A DNA stretch of 54,284 bases from assembly GCA_024331085.1 (NCBI GenBank), contig JANDJG010000004.1, forward strand, positions 1-54,284. Reading direction: 5' to 3'. The stretch is from Nitrospira sp. Its GTDB lineage: Bacteria > Nitrospirota > Nitrospiria > Nitrospirales > Nitrospiraceae. Positions within the stretch are counted from its first letter, which is position 1; the number at the start of each line of letters is the position of its first letter. The notes below the pieces were generated by a model. The model was not told where the DNA came from and ran no database searches. It saw nothing but the letters and a program-made list of their open reading frames with translations. The position numbers were made by a program, and so were the translations under genes. This document shows, in pieces, positions 19,039 to 26,904 of the stretch.

Positions 19039-19977
19039 ATGAAACGAGCCAAAGTCACCGTAGTGGGCGCGGGGAACGTCGGGGGAACGACCGCTCAACG
19101 GCTGGCGGAGAAAGATACTTACGACGTAGTCCTGGTTGACATCGCCGAGGGGATCCCCCAGGGCAAGGCCCTCGATATTTCTCAGGCGGGACCGATCTGT
19201 GGATACAGCACCCGCGTGATCGGCACGAACGGCTACGCCGAGACGGCCGGCTCGGCGATCGCCGTGATCACGTCGGGTATGCCGCGAAAGCCGGGGATGA
19301 GCCGCGATGAGCTGTTGGCGACCAATGCAAAGATCGTCAAGTCCGTCGTGTCCGAGCTGGTGTCCCGTTCCCCGGACATCATTTTGATTCTTGTCACGAA
19401 TCCGCTGGACGCCATGGTGCACGTGGCGCGTCGCGTCAGCGGTCTGCCCAAGTCCAGGGTCATCGGCATGGGAGGGGTGTTGGATTCGGCCCGCATGCGC
19501 TCGTTCATCGCGGAGGAGTTGAACGTGCCGGGGCCGGACGTTCAGGCCATGGTGCTGGGCGGGCACGGCGATACGATGGTGCCGCTTCCCCGCTACACGA
19601 CGGTCCGAGGCACGCCCGTGTCGGCCCTGATGTCCAAGGAGAAGCTGGACGCGATCGTCAAGCGCACGCGCGACGGGGGAGCCGAGATCGTCGGTTTACT
19701 GAAGACGGGCAGCGCTTTCTACGCGCCGTCGGCTTCGGCCGTCGATATGGTGGAGGCGATTTACAAGGATGAAAAGCGGGTGATGCCGTGCTCCGTTCTC
19801 TGCGAAGGCGAGTACGGGCTCAAGAACGTGATCGTCGGCGTTCCGGTCAGGATCGGACGCGCCGGCGTCGAAGAGATCGTCGAATACGATCTTGAGCCCG
19901 ACGAACGAGCGGCGCTGAACGCGTCGGCCGATGCGGTGCGAGAGCTGTGCGCGAGGGTCGACGAGCTGATGGCGTAA
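19039..19977 (+). CDS. mdh: Malate dehydrogenase (LDH-like type)
   Basis: 312 residues from ATG 19039, chosen because GGAGGGGC lies just upstream; a longer reading from 19003 lacks such a site. The NAD-binding fold shows [13 protein letters not shown], the substrate loop is [13 protein letters not shown] (arginines that bind the malate carboxylates), then VTNPLDAM, and the catalytic histidine lies in [10 protein letters not shown]. It interconverts malate and oxaloacetate with NAD(H), a step of the TCA cycle in either direction, which would suit a reductive cycle in an autotroph. Confidence 0.93.
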   Translation: MKRAKVTVVGAGNVGGTTAQRLAEKDTYDVVLVDIAEGIPQGKALDISQAGPICGYSTRVIGTNGYAETAGSAIAVITSGMPRKPGMSRDELLATNAKIVKSVVSELVSRSPDIILILVTNPLDAMVHVARRVSGLPKSRVIGMGGVLDSARMRSFIAEELNVPGPDVQAMVLGGHGDTMVPLPRYTTVRGTPVSALMSKEKLDAIVKRTRDGGAEIVGLLKTGSAFYAPSASAVDMVEAIYKDEKRVMPCSVLCEGEYGLKNVIVGVPVRIGRAGVEEIVEYDLEPDERAALNASADAVRELCARVDELMA

Positions 19978-20028
19978 ACCTCGGCTGGTTGCTTACGGAA
20001 AAATGCGCGGTCGGGGACCGTCCCGTTC

Positions 20029-20051
20029 GGTGCCGCCGGTTCGTCGGCACC
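20029..20051 (+). terminator. Hairpin downstream of mdh
   Basis: GGTGCCG pairs with CGGCACC over a nine-base loop, about 50 bases after the mdh stop codon. No T run follows, so it is a weak terminator candidate. Confidence 0.35.
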
Positions 20052-20141
20052 TTGTCGAAAGACCGGTGCGTTGACTTGACATTCGGAGAACGACTGAAGT
20101 AGAGACTCAGACTGATCGTCAACCGTGCGACAAGGAGGATT

Positions 20142-20729
20142 ATGAAATTTCTTGAAGATCCGATGCAGACCATGGCCGCGGGGTTTGCGCTCTCCGTTGT
20201 ATTGATCGTTGTCTATTTGGGATTGACCGGCATCGGCGCCGGCGAAGCCGATTGGCCCCAGATGATTCTCCGGTGGATCCATTTCCTGGCGGGGATCACC
20301 TGGATCGGCTTGTTGTATTTCTTTAACTTGATCAACGCCGCTTTTTTGAAAAGCCTGGATGGGCCGACCAAGAACATTGTGATTCCGAAACTCATGCCGG
20401 CCGCGCTCAATTGGTTCCGTCACGGGGCCACGGTGACGGTGCTTGCGGGCGTGCTCTTGTACGGCATGATGTACCACAAGGGCGGCACGGGAGCGGTGGC
20501 CCTGGCGATCGGAGGATTGCTCGGCATCATCATGATGGGCAACGTCCATGGGATCATCTGGCCGAACCAGAAGAAGATCATCGCCGCCGTGACCGCCGCC
20601 GCGCAGGGGACTCCGGCGCCGCCTGAAATGGCGCAATGGGGGCGGACCGCGTTGCTGGCCTCTCGCGTGAATTTTATGCTGTCGATCCCCATGTTGTTTT
20701 TCATGGGGGCCGGCAGTCACTTTCGGTAA
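20142..20729 (+). CDS. PuuD-like integral membrane protein
   Basis: 195 residues with about five membrane helices, for example residues 12-30 (AAGFALSVVLIVVYLGLTG) and GITWIGLLYFFNLINAAF. RWIHFLAGITWIG and GNVHGIIWPNQKK match the membrane domain of proteins annotated as urate hydroxylase PuuD. The cytochrome c domain present in full-length PuuD is absent, so only the membrane part exists and urate activity is doubtful. Conserved histidines in the helices could bind haem. An AAGGAGG precedes the ATG closely. The gene stands alone and is followed by a perfect 28-bp palindrome that probably ends transcription. Confidence 0.75.
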   Translation: MKFLEDPMQTMAAGFALSVVLIVVYLGLTGIGAGEADWPQMILRWIHFLAGITWIGLLYFFNLINAAFLKSLDGPTKNIVIPKLMPAALNWFRHGATVTVLAGVLLYGMMYHKGGTGAVALAIGGLLGIIMMGNVHGIIWPNQKKIIAAVTAAAQGTPAPPEMAQWGRTALLASRVNFMLSIPMLFFMGAGSHFR

Positions 20730-20741
20730 AGGCCGTCCTTG

Positions 20742-20769
20742 CCGCCGGTGGAAACGTTTCCACCGGCGG
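20742..20769. terminator. Perfect 28-bp palindrome after the PuuD-like gene
   Basis: The arms CCGCCGGTGGAAAC (20742-20755) and GTTTCCACCGGCGG (20756-20769) are exactly complementary with no spacer. As RNA it folds to a ten-base GC-rich stem with a small AAACGTTT loop, twelve bases after the stop codon. There is no T tract, so a bidirectional stem or protein-binding site is an alternative to termination. Confidence 0.5.
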
Positions 20770-20867
20770 TATTCCCCCGGATTCAATCATCCCCTCTATG
20801 CCTAGAGGTTGATGGGTCTCCTAGCCCGTCGTATTCGACGATTGGGGCCTAGGCGTCGGCCATTGCC

Positions 20868-20897
20868 TTGACGGGCCGGGAAAAGGAGCCGTATAGT
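20868..20897 (+). promoter_or_regulatory. Promoter for the NuoF-like gene
   Basis: TTGACG (20868-20873), 18 bases, TATAGT (20892-20897); the -10 matches 5/6. It sits about 50 bases before the start codon. Short inverted repeats (for example CCTCTA...TAGAGG around 20797-20813) lie farther upstream without obvious function. Confidence 0.55.
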
Positions 20898-20948
20898 GCC
20901 AGCGGGAGAAATCATCGCTGAAGGTCCATATAACAAGCGGAGTCGGTG

Positions 20949-22253
20949 ATGCTGATCGGTGAAGAGCCGCGACTGGTCCAGCCACTTGAAGGCGAGCCGT
21001 GGGAGATCGACGGCTACCTGAACGTGGGGGGCTATGAGGCGTGGAAACGCTGCGTCAAGGAATTGAGCGCGGCGCAAGTGGTGGACGAGCTCAAGAAATC
21101 CGGTCTGCGAGGGCGAGGGGGAGCCGGGTTCCCCACGGGAGTCAAGTGGGACAAGGTGCTCAATCATCGGGTCCGGGAGCGATATTTTGTCTGCAATGCC
21201 GGCGAACATGAACCGGGAACGTTCAAAGACCGTCATTTGCTGCGGATGCTCCCCCATCAATTGATCGAGGGGTGTTTAATTGCGTCGCACACCGTGAGGG
21301 CGAAGGCCGCCTTCATTTACGTCAATCATGAGTATCATGAAGAGCGGGAGAACCTGAAGAAGGCGCTGGATCAGGCGAAAGCGCGCGGTCTCCTGGGGAC
21401 CAACGTCTTCGGAAGCGGTCTCGACGTGGACCTGCAAATTTTTGAGGGTTATGGGAGCTATGTCGCGGGTGAAGAGACCGCCATGTTGGAATCGATGCAA
21501 GGGCGTCCGGCCATGCCCAGACAGAAACCGCCCTTTTATCCCACCGACTTCGGCTTGTATGGGAAGCCGACCCTGGTGAACAACGTCGAGACGCTCTGCA
21601 ACGTTCCTCGGATTCTCCAAAAAGGCGCGGCGTGGTTTACCCAAGTGGGGACGGAAAAATGTCCGGGCACTATGATGTTTTCATTGAGCGGGGCCGTCAA
21701 TCGTCCCGGTGTATATGAAATGCCCATGGGGGTGACGATCCGGACCTTGATCGAGCAGTGCGGAGGAGGCGTGCCGGGAGGTCGCAAGATCAAGGCGGTC
21801 TTTCCTGGTGGGCCGGCGTTTTCGATGGTGACGGCCGATCAACTCGACCTCCGCATGGACTTCGATTCGCTCAAGCAAGCGGGAACCGGCCTGGGCTCGG
21901 CGGGTGTCATCGTGGTGGACGACGCCACGTGCATGGTGGCGAAGACGCTCCAGTTCTCAAAGTTTTTCAAGAACGAGAGTTGCGGCCAATGTCCTCCCTG
22001 CCGGATGGGCACGATCAACTTGGCCGCGCTCATGACCAAGATCGAAGAAGGCCATGGGACGCAAAAGGATCTCGACAGTCTGTTGCAGCTCTGCGGTTTT
22101 GTCAAAGGCACCGGCTATTGCACCCTGGTGACGGGCGCATCGGTCTTGGTGCAAAGCAGCGTCAGGCTGTTCCGTCAGGAGTATGAAGAGCACATTCGGC
22201 TGGGGCGGTGTCCCTATCAGGCTGAAACGGCCGGTGTCGGCGCCCCATCGTGA
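20949..22253 (+). CDS. NuoF-like NADH-binding flavoprotein
   Basis: 434 residues, close to NuoF. The FMN/NADH region shows GRGGAGFPTGVKWD (about residue 55), CNAGEHEPGTFKDRH and GSYVAGEETAMLESM. The 4Fe-4S cluster ligands are Cys345, Cys348, Cys351 (SCGQCPPCRMG) and Cys391, matching the spacing in complex I. It lacks the NuoE-like 2Fe-2S domain. It is not in a nuo operon; instead a small 2Fe-2S ferredoxin follows after 24 bases. It may oxidise or reduce NAD(P)H with that ferredoxin, or be a subunit of a soluble dehydrogenase or hydrogenase-type complex. ATG 20949 has GGAG upstream. Confidence 0.85.
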   Translation: MLIGEEPRLVQPLEGEPWEIDGYLNVGGYEAWKRCVKELSAAQVVDELKKSGLRGRGGAGFPTGVKWDKVLNHRVRERYFVCNAGEHEPGTFKDRHLLRMLPHQLIEGCLIASHTVRAKAAFIYVNHEYHEERENLKKALDQAKARGLLGTNVFGSGLDVDLQIFEGYGSYVAGEETAMLESMQGRPAMPRQKPPFYPTDFGLYGKPTLVNNVETLCNVPRILQKGAAWFTQVGTEKCPGTMMFSLSGAVNRPGVYEMPMGVTIRTLIEQCGGGVPGGRKIKAVFPGGPAFSMVTADQLDLRMDFDSLKQAGTGLGSAGVIVVDDATCMVAKTLQFSKFFKNESCGQCPPCRMGTINLAALMTKIEEGHGTQKDLDSLLQLCGFVKGTGYCTLVTGASVLVQSSVRLFRQEYEEHIRLGRCPYQAETAGVGAPS

Positions 22254-22277
22254 TGGTGTGATGGTCGGGAGATCGTG

Positions 22278-22607
22278 ATGCCGCGAGTGACTTTCCTGCA
22301 TCATGGAGAATGGAGCGGAGAGGTGGACGCCAATACGTCGCTTCTGGACGCGGCAAAAGCCCTGGGCTTGCCCCTGAATCACGATTGCGGCGGCAACGCG
22401 TCGTGCACGACCTGTCGGGTCGAAGTTGAAACGGGCGGGGAACATCTCTCCGAAATCGATTTTGACGAACAGGATCTCTTGGATCGTGAGGCGCTGAGCG
22501 ATCCTCGGCATCGATTGGCGTGTCAGGCGCGGGTGTTGGGCGACGTCGTTGTGCGCGTTCCGAAAAGCAAGTGGGAAACTCACGGCCGCGACCTGCCCGG
22601 CTTGTGA
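22278..22607 (+). CDS. 2Fe-2S ferredoxin
   Basis: 109 residues. Cluster cysteines 37, 43, 46 and 82 follow the adrenodoxin/Isc-type spacing (DCGGNASCTTC ... LACQ). ATG 22278 is preferred to the adjacent GTG 22275 because GGGAG is well spaced. It lies 24 bases behind the NuoF-like gene, so it is the probable redox partner of that flavoprotein. An Isc-type biogenesis ferredoxin is the alternative, and erpA downstream would fit that, although erpA has its own promoter. Confidence 0.88.
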   Translation: MPRVTFLHHGEWSGEVDANTSLLDAAKALGLPLNHDCGGNASCTTCRVEVETGGEHLSEIDFDEQDLLDREALSDPRHRLACQARVLGDVVVRVPKSKWETHGRDLPGL

Positions 22608-22627
22608 ACCGCCGGAGGATCGGGGTG

Positions 22628-22655
22628 TTGATCTTGGGGCAGGAGGTGCTACACT
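22628..22655 (+). promoter_or_regulatory. Promoter for erpA
   Basis: TTGATC (22628-22633), 16 bases, TACACT (22650-22655). The start would give a leader of about 45 bases that ends in a strong AGGAGG ribosome site before ATG 22706. Confidence 0.5.
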
Positions 22656-22705
22656 AAACGAGCCGAGTCCGTAAGGTACGGAATTCGAGAGAAGAGGAGG
22701 AAACC

Positions 22706-23026
22706 ATGCTGACGATTACGCCGGTGGCGGAACAGAAGATCAAGGAATTGATGGCCGAGGAAAAAGACGTCGTCGGGCTGCGCGTGTATGTCCGTGGCGG
22801 GGGATGCCACGGGTATCAATACGGGATGGCCTTTGAATCGAAAATGGCGGAAGACGACACGGTGATCGAAATGGGAGACGTCAAGGTGATCATGGACTCC
22901 CAAAGCGCCCCGCTCCTGCAAGGGGCGGAAGTCGATTACGTTGACAGCGTGCAGGGTTCGGGGTTTTCCATCAAGAACCCTCAGGCCAAAACGACCTGTG
23001 GCTGCGGCAGCTCGTTCAGTTACTGA
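22706..23026 (+). CDS. erpA: A-type iron-sulfur carrier, ErpA/IscA family
   Basis: 106 residues, normal size. The three conserved cysteines appear in GGGCHGYQYG and in CGCGSSF near the end, so the protein should deliver iron-sulfur clusters to target proteins. The text is closest to ErpA/HesB-type proteins, but IscA cannot be excluded. It is a monocistronic gene by structure: its own promoter (22628-22655) and an intrinsic terminator that starts at the stop codon. Confidence 0.93.
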   Translation: MLTITPVAEQKIKELMAEEKDVVGLRVYVRGGGCHGYQYGMAFESKMAEDDTVIEMGDVKVIMDSQSAPLLQGAEVDYVDSVQGSGFSIKNPQAKTTCGCGSSFSY

Positions 23027-23060
23027 GGCCGTCGCCGGCACTTCCGGCAGGGCCTCTTTT
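23025..23060 (+). terminator. Intrinsic terminator of erpA
   Basis: GAGGCC (23025-23030) pairs with GGCCTC (23051-23056), enclosing a second stem GCCGG/CCGGC (23034-23038 and 23044-23048) over a five-base loop, and is followed directly by TTTT. It overlaps the stop codon. Confidence 0.65.
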
Positions 23061-23151
23061 GGGCATAGAATCAACATGAGGCCAGGGTTGCTCGTGCGCG
23101 AGTGATCCTGGCTTTTCTTCATGCGATGAGGCGGAGAAGAGAACGTTTCAC

Positions 23152-23547
23152 ATGATGATTACCAGACGCTATCGGTTCTGCGCCGCCCATCGGCTTCACA
23201 GCGATCGCCTCACCGATGACGAAAATCGAGCCGCGTTCGGAAAATGCAACAATCCCAACGGCCACGGCCACAATTACGTGGTTTTGGTCACCATCAACGG
23301 GGACGGAGAAAATGAGGGGCAAGAGATTGCGTCTCTCGATCGAACGGTCGCCGAAACCGTTCTCAAACGGTTTGATCATCATGATCTCAATTGCGACCCC
23401 GCGTTCACCGATTGCACGACCACGGGAGAAAATCTGGTGAAATTGATTTGGGATCTGTTGGAGCCGAAGCTGCTGTGCGGGAAGCTGCGCAAGGTGGGGG
23501 TCATTGAGACAAGGGACAATTATTTCGAATACGCCGGTACGGCTTGA
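23152..23547 (+). CDS. 6-pyruvoyl-tetrahydropterin synthase family protein
   Basis: 131 residues. The zinc histidines are His13, His38 and His40, and the catalytic cysteine is Cys32, in [15 protein letters not shown]. This spacing and text are those of true PTPS (tetrahydrobiopterin pathway) rather than QueD of queuosine synthesis, in which C and HGH are closer. FDHHDLN and VIETRDN supply the other catalytic histidine and glutamate. The product would be 6-pyruvoyl-tetrahydropterin or 6-carboxy-tetrahydropterin. It sits 16 bases upstream of folE, whose product makes its substrate, so the two act in sequence. Database names may call it QueD. Confidence 0.85.
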   Translation: MMITRRYRFCAAHRLHSDRLTDDENRAAFGKCNNPNGHGHNYVVLVTINGDGENEGQEIASLDRTVAETVLKRFDHHDLNCDPAFTDCTTTGENLVKLIWDLLEPKLLCGKLRKVGVIETRDNYFEYAGTA

Positions 23548-23563
23548 TACCAGGGAGGATCGT

Positions 23564-24211
23564 GTGGCGAGGCGGGGAAAAGGGAAAACGGTTGAGGAGA
23601 CGGGCGAGGACGTGAGCGGCAACGGTCGCCCCGCCGACGTGGACGCCTTGCGGTCGCTGGTGACGCGGATGTTGACGGCGCTCGGTGAGAAACCGGGCAG
23701 AAACGGTTTGCTCAAGACTCCCGAACGGGTGGCCAAAGCGCTGGCCTTCATGACGCAGGGTTATCAGCGGGATATCGACCACCTCTTGAACGGTGCGCTG
23801 TTCCCCATCCAATACGACGAGATGGTCATCGTGAAGGACATCGATTTCTTCAGCATGTGCGAACACCACCTGTTGCCGTTCTTCGGCAAGGTCCATGTCG
23901 GCTATTTGCCCAACAAAAAGGTGGTGGGTCTCAGCAAGATTCCCCGCATCGTCGATGCCTTTGCCAGGCGGCTTCAGGTGCAGGAGCGGCTCACCGTCCA
24001 AATCGCGGAGACCCTCAACGAGAAATTAAATGCGAAGGGGGTGGGCGTCGTGGTCGAAGCCAGGCATCTTTGCATGATGATGCGGGGAGTGGAAAAGCAG
24101 AACACGGTGGCCGTCACCAGTTCGATGTTAGGAGAATTTCGAAGTCAGCCGCAAACCCGCTTGGAATTTCTGAAACTCATTCAGAAAACCAGCGTAGGCG
24201 ACGCGGACTAA
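23564..24211 (+). CDS. folE: GTP cyclohydrolase I
   Basis: 215 residues from GTG 23564, chosen for the AGGGAGG five bases upstream; an in-frame upstream reading would overlap the PTPS gene. It converts GTP to dihydroneopterin triphosphate, the first step of folate and pterin synthesis. Zinc ligands Cys99, His102 (MCEHHLLPF) and Cys170 (RHLCMMMRG) are present, and the C-terminal half reads typically ([15 protein letters not shown]). Coupled with the PTPS gene upstream. The next gene is convergent. Confidence 0.95.
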   Translation: MARRGKGKTVEETGEDVSGNGRPADVDALRSLVTRMLTALGEKPGRNGLLKTPERVAKALAFMTQGYQRDIDHLLNGALFPIQYDEMVIVKDIDFFSMCEHHLLPFFGKVHVGYLPNKKVVGLSKIPRIVDAFARRLQVQERLTVQIAETLNEKLNAKGVGVVVEARHLCMMMRGVEKQNTVAVTSSMLGEFRSQPQTRLEFLKLIQKTSVGDAD

Positions 24212-24239
24212 CTGCAGTTGCTCCGTTTCCTCCCCTTTT

Positions 24240-25037
24240 CTACTTTTCGGCCAGGCTCCCGCTGAATGCTCGAACCACGCGATTGAAGGCGTCGGGCTGT
24301 TCCAGATTCGACAGGTGCCCGGCCTGTGAAATGACGGTCATGCGGGAGCCGGCGATACGATCGGCCATGAGTTTCGCGTCGGCCGGCGGGGTGGCCTGGT
24401 CCAGCTCCCCGGCGATGACGTGAACCGGGCAGGTGATCGATTCCAACAACGGAATCGAATCGGTCCGTTCGGCCATGGCCATCAAGTCTCCCGCGATTCC
24501 GCTGATCTCGGTGCGCTCAATCATGGCTCGAACCTTGCGGACGAGATCCGGACGGGTCTCGATCGTGAGAGGGGAGAGCAGTTTCGGGATCATGAGGTCG
24601 GCGATGGAGGCCGGGCCCTTTTTATAAGCGATTTGAGCCATTTGGAAGCGGGCCTCTTTCCCTTCCGCCGTGTCCGCTTGGGCTCTTGTGTTGGCCAAGA
24701 TGAGGCCCTTTATACGGTCGGGGTATCGGCGATAGAACGTGAAAAGAATGTAGCCCCCCATCGAGAGCCCGACCAGCACCGCCTGTCCGATCGACAAATG
24801 GTCCATTAAAGCCCGCACATCCTCCGCAGCCTGGTCGAGGGTGTAACGCCAAAGAGGGGCATCCGACTCTCCATGGCCGCGGAGATCAACGGTGACGACG
24901 CGAAACTCCGATGAGAGCGCTTCGACCTGCGGCTCCCACATGGTTCGGTTGAGGGGAAAGGCGTGCAGAAAGATGAGCGGCAACCCCGTTCCCTGGTCGC
25001 TGTAAGCGAGAGAGATGCCGTTGACACGGACGTTCAT
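24240..25037 (-). CDS. Alpha/beta-fold hydrolase
   Basis: 265 residues from ATG 25037, the first methionine before the recognised fold start (VRVNGISLAYSDQGTG). The oxyanion region reads FLHAFPLNRTMW, the nucleophile is Ser92 in VGLSMGG, an acid follows in AGELDQATPP and the histidine in SQAGHLSNLEQP. The group includes 3-oxoadipate enol-lactonase-like and carboxylesterase-like enzymes; the substrate is not determined. It is convergent with folE, 28 bases from its end, and divergent from rarA. The ribosome site is weak. Confidence 0.85.
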   Translation of the reverse strand: MNVRVNGISLAYSDQGTGLPLIFLHAFPLNRTMWEPQVEALSSEFRVVTVDLRGHGESDAPLWRYTLDQAAEDVRALMDHLSIGQAVLVGLSMGGYILFTFYRRYPDRIKGLILANTRAQADTAEGKEARFQMAQIAYKKGPASIADLMIPKLLSPLTIETRPDLVRKVRAMIERTEISGIAGDLMAMAERTDSIPLLESITCPVHVIAGELDQATPPADAKLMADRIAGSRMTVISQAGHLSNLEQPDAFNRVVRAFSGSLAEK

Positions 25038-25163
25038 GCTTGCACCAAATAACGGGCCAGCCCTTTCCCTACCATCGCCCCTCACCGTCGTCAAGGGCCT
25101 TCCGGGACGGTTTGCGGGGGCAAGGACGGGGTGTATAGAATCGCTGAGACGATGAGGATTCCG

Positions 25164-26459
25164 ATGAACGAGGAAAGAGATGACACCCCCGGTTTGTTCG
25201 ATGTTCGTCAACGCCAGGAGGCGGCTTCCGCTCCGTTGGCCGAACGGATGCGTCCGCGGGAGTTCGACGAATTCGTCGGACAGGAAGACATTATGGCGCC
25301 GGATCGACCCTTACGCCGGGCCATTGAAACGGACCGACTGACGTCCGTGATCTTTTGGGGACCTCCCGGATCGGGAAAAACGACCCTCGCCCACCTGATC
25401 GCTCGACATACGAAAGCGCAGTTTGTTCCCTTCTCGGCCGTGACCGGCGGAGTCCAGGAGCTGCGGGCGATCATCAAGTCGGCCGAACAGCGGCAAGCGC
25501 TTGAGGGTAAGCGGACGATTCTGTTTGTGGATGAAATTCATCGGTTCAATAAAGCCCAACAGGACGCCTTCCTTCCCCACGTCGAACGGGGAACCGTCAT
25601 TCTGGTGGGAGCGACCACCGAAAATCCGTCCTTCGAGGTGATCAGCCCCCTCTTGTCTCGCTCGCTGGTCGTGGTCCTGAAGCCCCTCTCCGAACGGGCG
25701 TTGGGGCAGGTGCTGGACCGGGCCCTCAGCGATTCGGAAAGAGGACTGGGCGGCCAGACCGTGCGGCTCTCGGCCGAGGCCAGGCGACGGCTGATCGCAT
25801 ACGGAAACGGGGACGCGCGGGCCATGCTGACCGCGCTGGAATTTGTCGTCACTCACGTCTCCGCCGGCCAGGCCGGTGAGCGCGAGATCGACGAGGCTTT
25901 GCTGGAAGAAGCGTTGGGCAGGCACGCGCTGCGGTACGACAAAGGCGGCGAAGAACATTACAACGTCATCTCCGCGTACATCAAAAGCCTTCGCGACTCG
26001 GACCCTGACGGCGCCCTTTACTGGCTGGCGCGCATGGTGGAAGGAGGAGAAGATCCCAAGTTCATCGCCCGCCGAATGGTCATCTTTGCCTCGGAAGATA
26101 TCGGCAACGCCGACCCGATGGCCCTGGTGGTCGCCACGGCGGTGGCGCAGGCCGTCCAATTCGTAGGGTTGCCCGAGGCACAGATCAATCTCGCCCATGG
26201 CACGACCTACCTGGCGTCCCGACCGAAAGACAATGCGTCCTATGTCGGGCTGTTGGAAGCCATCCGTGACGTAAAAACCCATGGAAATCTGGGGGTTCCG
26301 CTTCATCTTCGGAATGCCGAGACCTCCCTGATGAAGGCGCTGGGGTATGGAGAGGGCTACCGGTATGTCCACGACGACCCCGGCGCGGAGACCGAACAGC
26401 GTCACCTCCCGGACCCCTTGCACGGCCGGCGGTATTATCGCCCAAAAAATCGGCGATAG
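25164..26459 (+). CDS. rarA: Replication-associated recombination protein RarA/MgsA
   Basis: 431 residues from ATG 25164, which has GAGGAT upstream. The longer reading from GTG 25131 is unlikely because TATAGAAT, a good -10 element, covers its first codons. AAA+ ATPase: Walker A WGPPGSGKTTLAHL, Walker B TILFVDEIHRFNKAQQDAF and sensor ATTENPSFEVISPLLSR. The C-terminal tetramerisation region includes MVIFASEDIGNADP and ends HDDPGAETEQRHLPD. It acts at stalled replication forks. Confidence 0.95.
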   Translation: MNEERDDTPGLFDVRQRQEAASAPLAERMRPREFDEFVGQEDIMAPDRPLRRAIETDRLTSVIFWGPPGSGKTTLAHLIARHTKAQFVPFSAVTGGVQELRAIIKSAEQRQALEGKRTILFVDEIHRFNKAQQDAFLPHVERGTVILVGATTENPSFEVISPLLSRSLVVVLKPLSERALGQVLDRALSDSERGLGGQTVRLSAEARRRLIAYGNGDARAMLTALEFVVTHVSAGQAGEREIDEALLEEALGRHALRYDKGGEEHYNVISAYIKSLRDSDPDGALYWLARMVEGGEDPKFIARRMVIFASEDIGNADPMALVVATAVAQAVQFVGLPEAQINLAHGTTYLASRPKDNASYVGLLEAIRDVKTHGNLGVPLHLRNAETSLMKALGYGEGYRYVHDDPGAETEQRHLPDPLHGRRYYRPKNRR

Positions 26460-26473
26460 GGGCGATTTGCTCG

Positions 26474-26501
26474 TGTACAATCCGCTCTAATCGGTTATAC
26501 T
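26474..26501 (+). promoter_or_regulatory. Promoter for the PilZ-domain gene
   Basis: TGTACA (26474-26479), 16 bases, TATACT (26496-26501, 5/6). The predicted start is about at the ATG 26512 region, so the leader is very short or the true start codon is the later ATG at 26545. Confidence 0.4.
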
Positions 26502-26511
26502 TAATCAGGTT

Positions 26512-26904
26512 ATGAAGCGAAACGAAGGAAAATGGCCCGGCGCCATGGCGACGGTCAACGAACGAAGAAAATTCGTGCGGGCCACGCTGGTGGGTTCCGC
26601 CCTGGTGATTCCCCACGATGGAAAACGGGCGAGCACCGCCGTGTTGGACAATGTGAACAAAATCGGCGCCGGTCTTCATACGAAGGACCGCTTTGTTCCC
26701 AAGACGCGAGTGACCGTTTCGCTCGCATTCCTGGATTCCAATCAGGTTGAACAGCAGGAAAAGCTGGACGGCATGATCGCCTGGGTCAAGCCCTGGGGCA
26801 AGAAGGGGTTTTTGATCGGGGTCGTGTGGGACGACGTCGTGACGGAAGAAAAAAATCGCTGGCTCTACTACTACCTGGAGGAAACGCTCAAGACGTCACG
26901 CTAA
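26512..26904 (+). CDS. PilZ-domain protein, probable c-di-GMP binder
   Basis: 130 residues. NERRKFVRA gives the RxxxR motif of PilZ, but the second motif that is usually D/NxSxxG reads NVNKIG, with Asn in the serine place, so c-di-GMP affinity may be reduced. The rest fits a beta barrel and ends in LYYYLEETLKTSR. ATG 26512 and ATG 26545 are both possible; the RxxxR motif survives either way. It overlaps the convergent ABC-F gene by four bases. Role unknown; PilZ proteins usually control motility or exopolysaccharide. Confidence 0.7.
   Translation: MKRNEGKWPGAMATVNERRKFVRATLVGSALVIPHDGKRASTAVLDNVNKIGAGLHTKDRFVPKTRVTVSLAFLDSNQVEQQEKLDGMIAWVKPWGKKGFLIGVVWDDVVTEEKNRWLYYYLEETLKTSR

Noticed and set aside
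20142-20729. Calling the membrane protein a functional urate hydroxylase
   Set aside because: Only the membrane domain is present; the cytochrome c part is missing and no purine-degradation genes are nearby.
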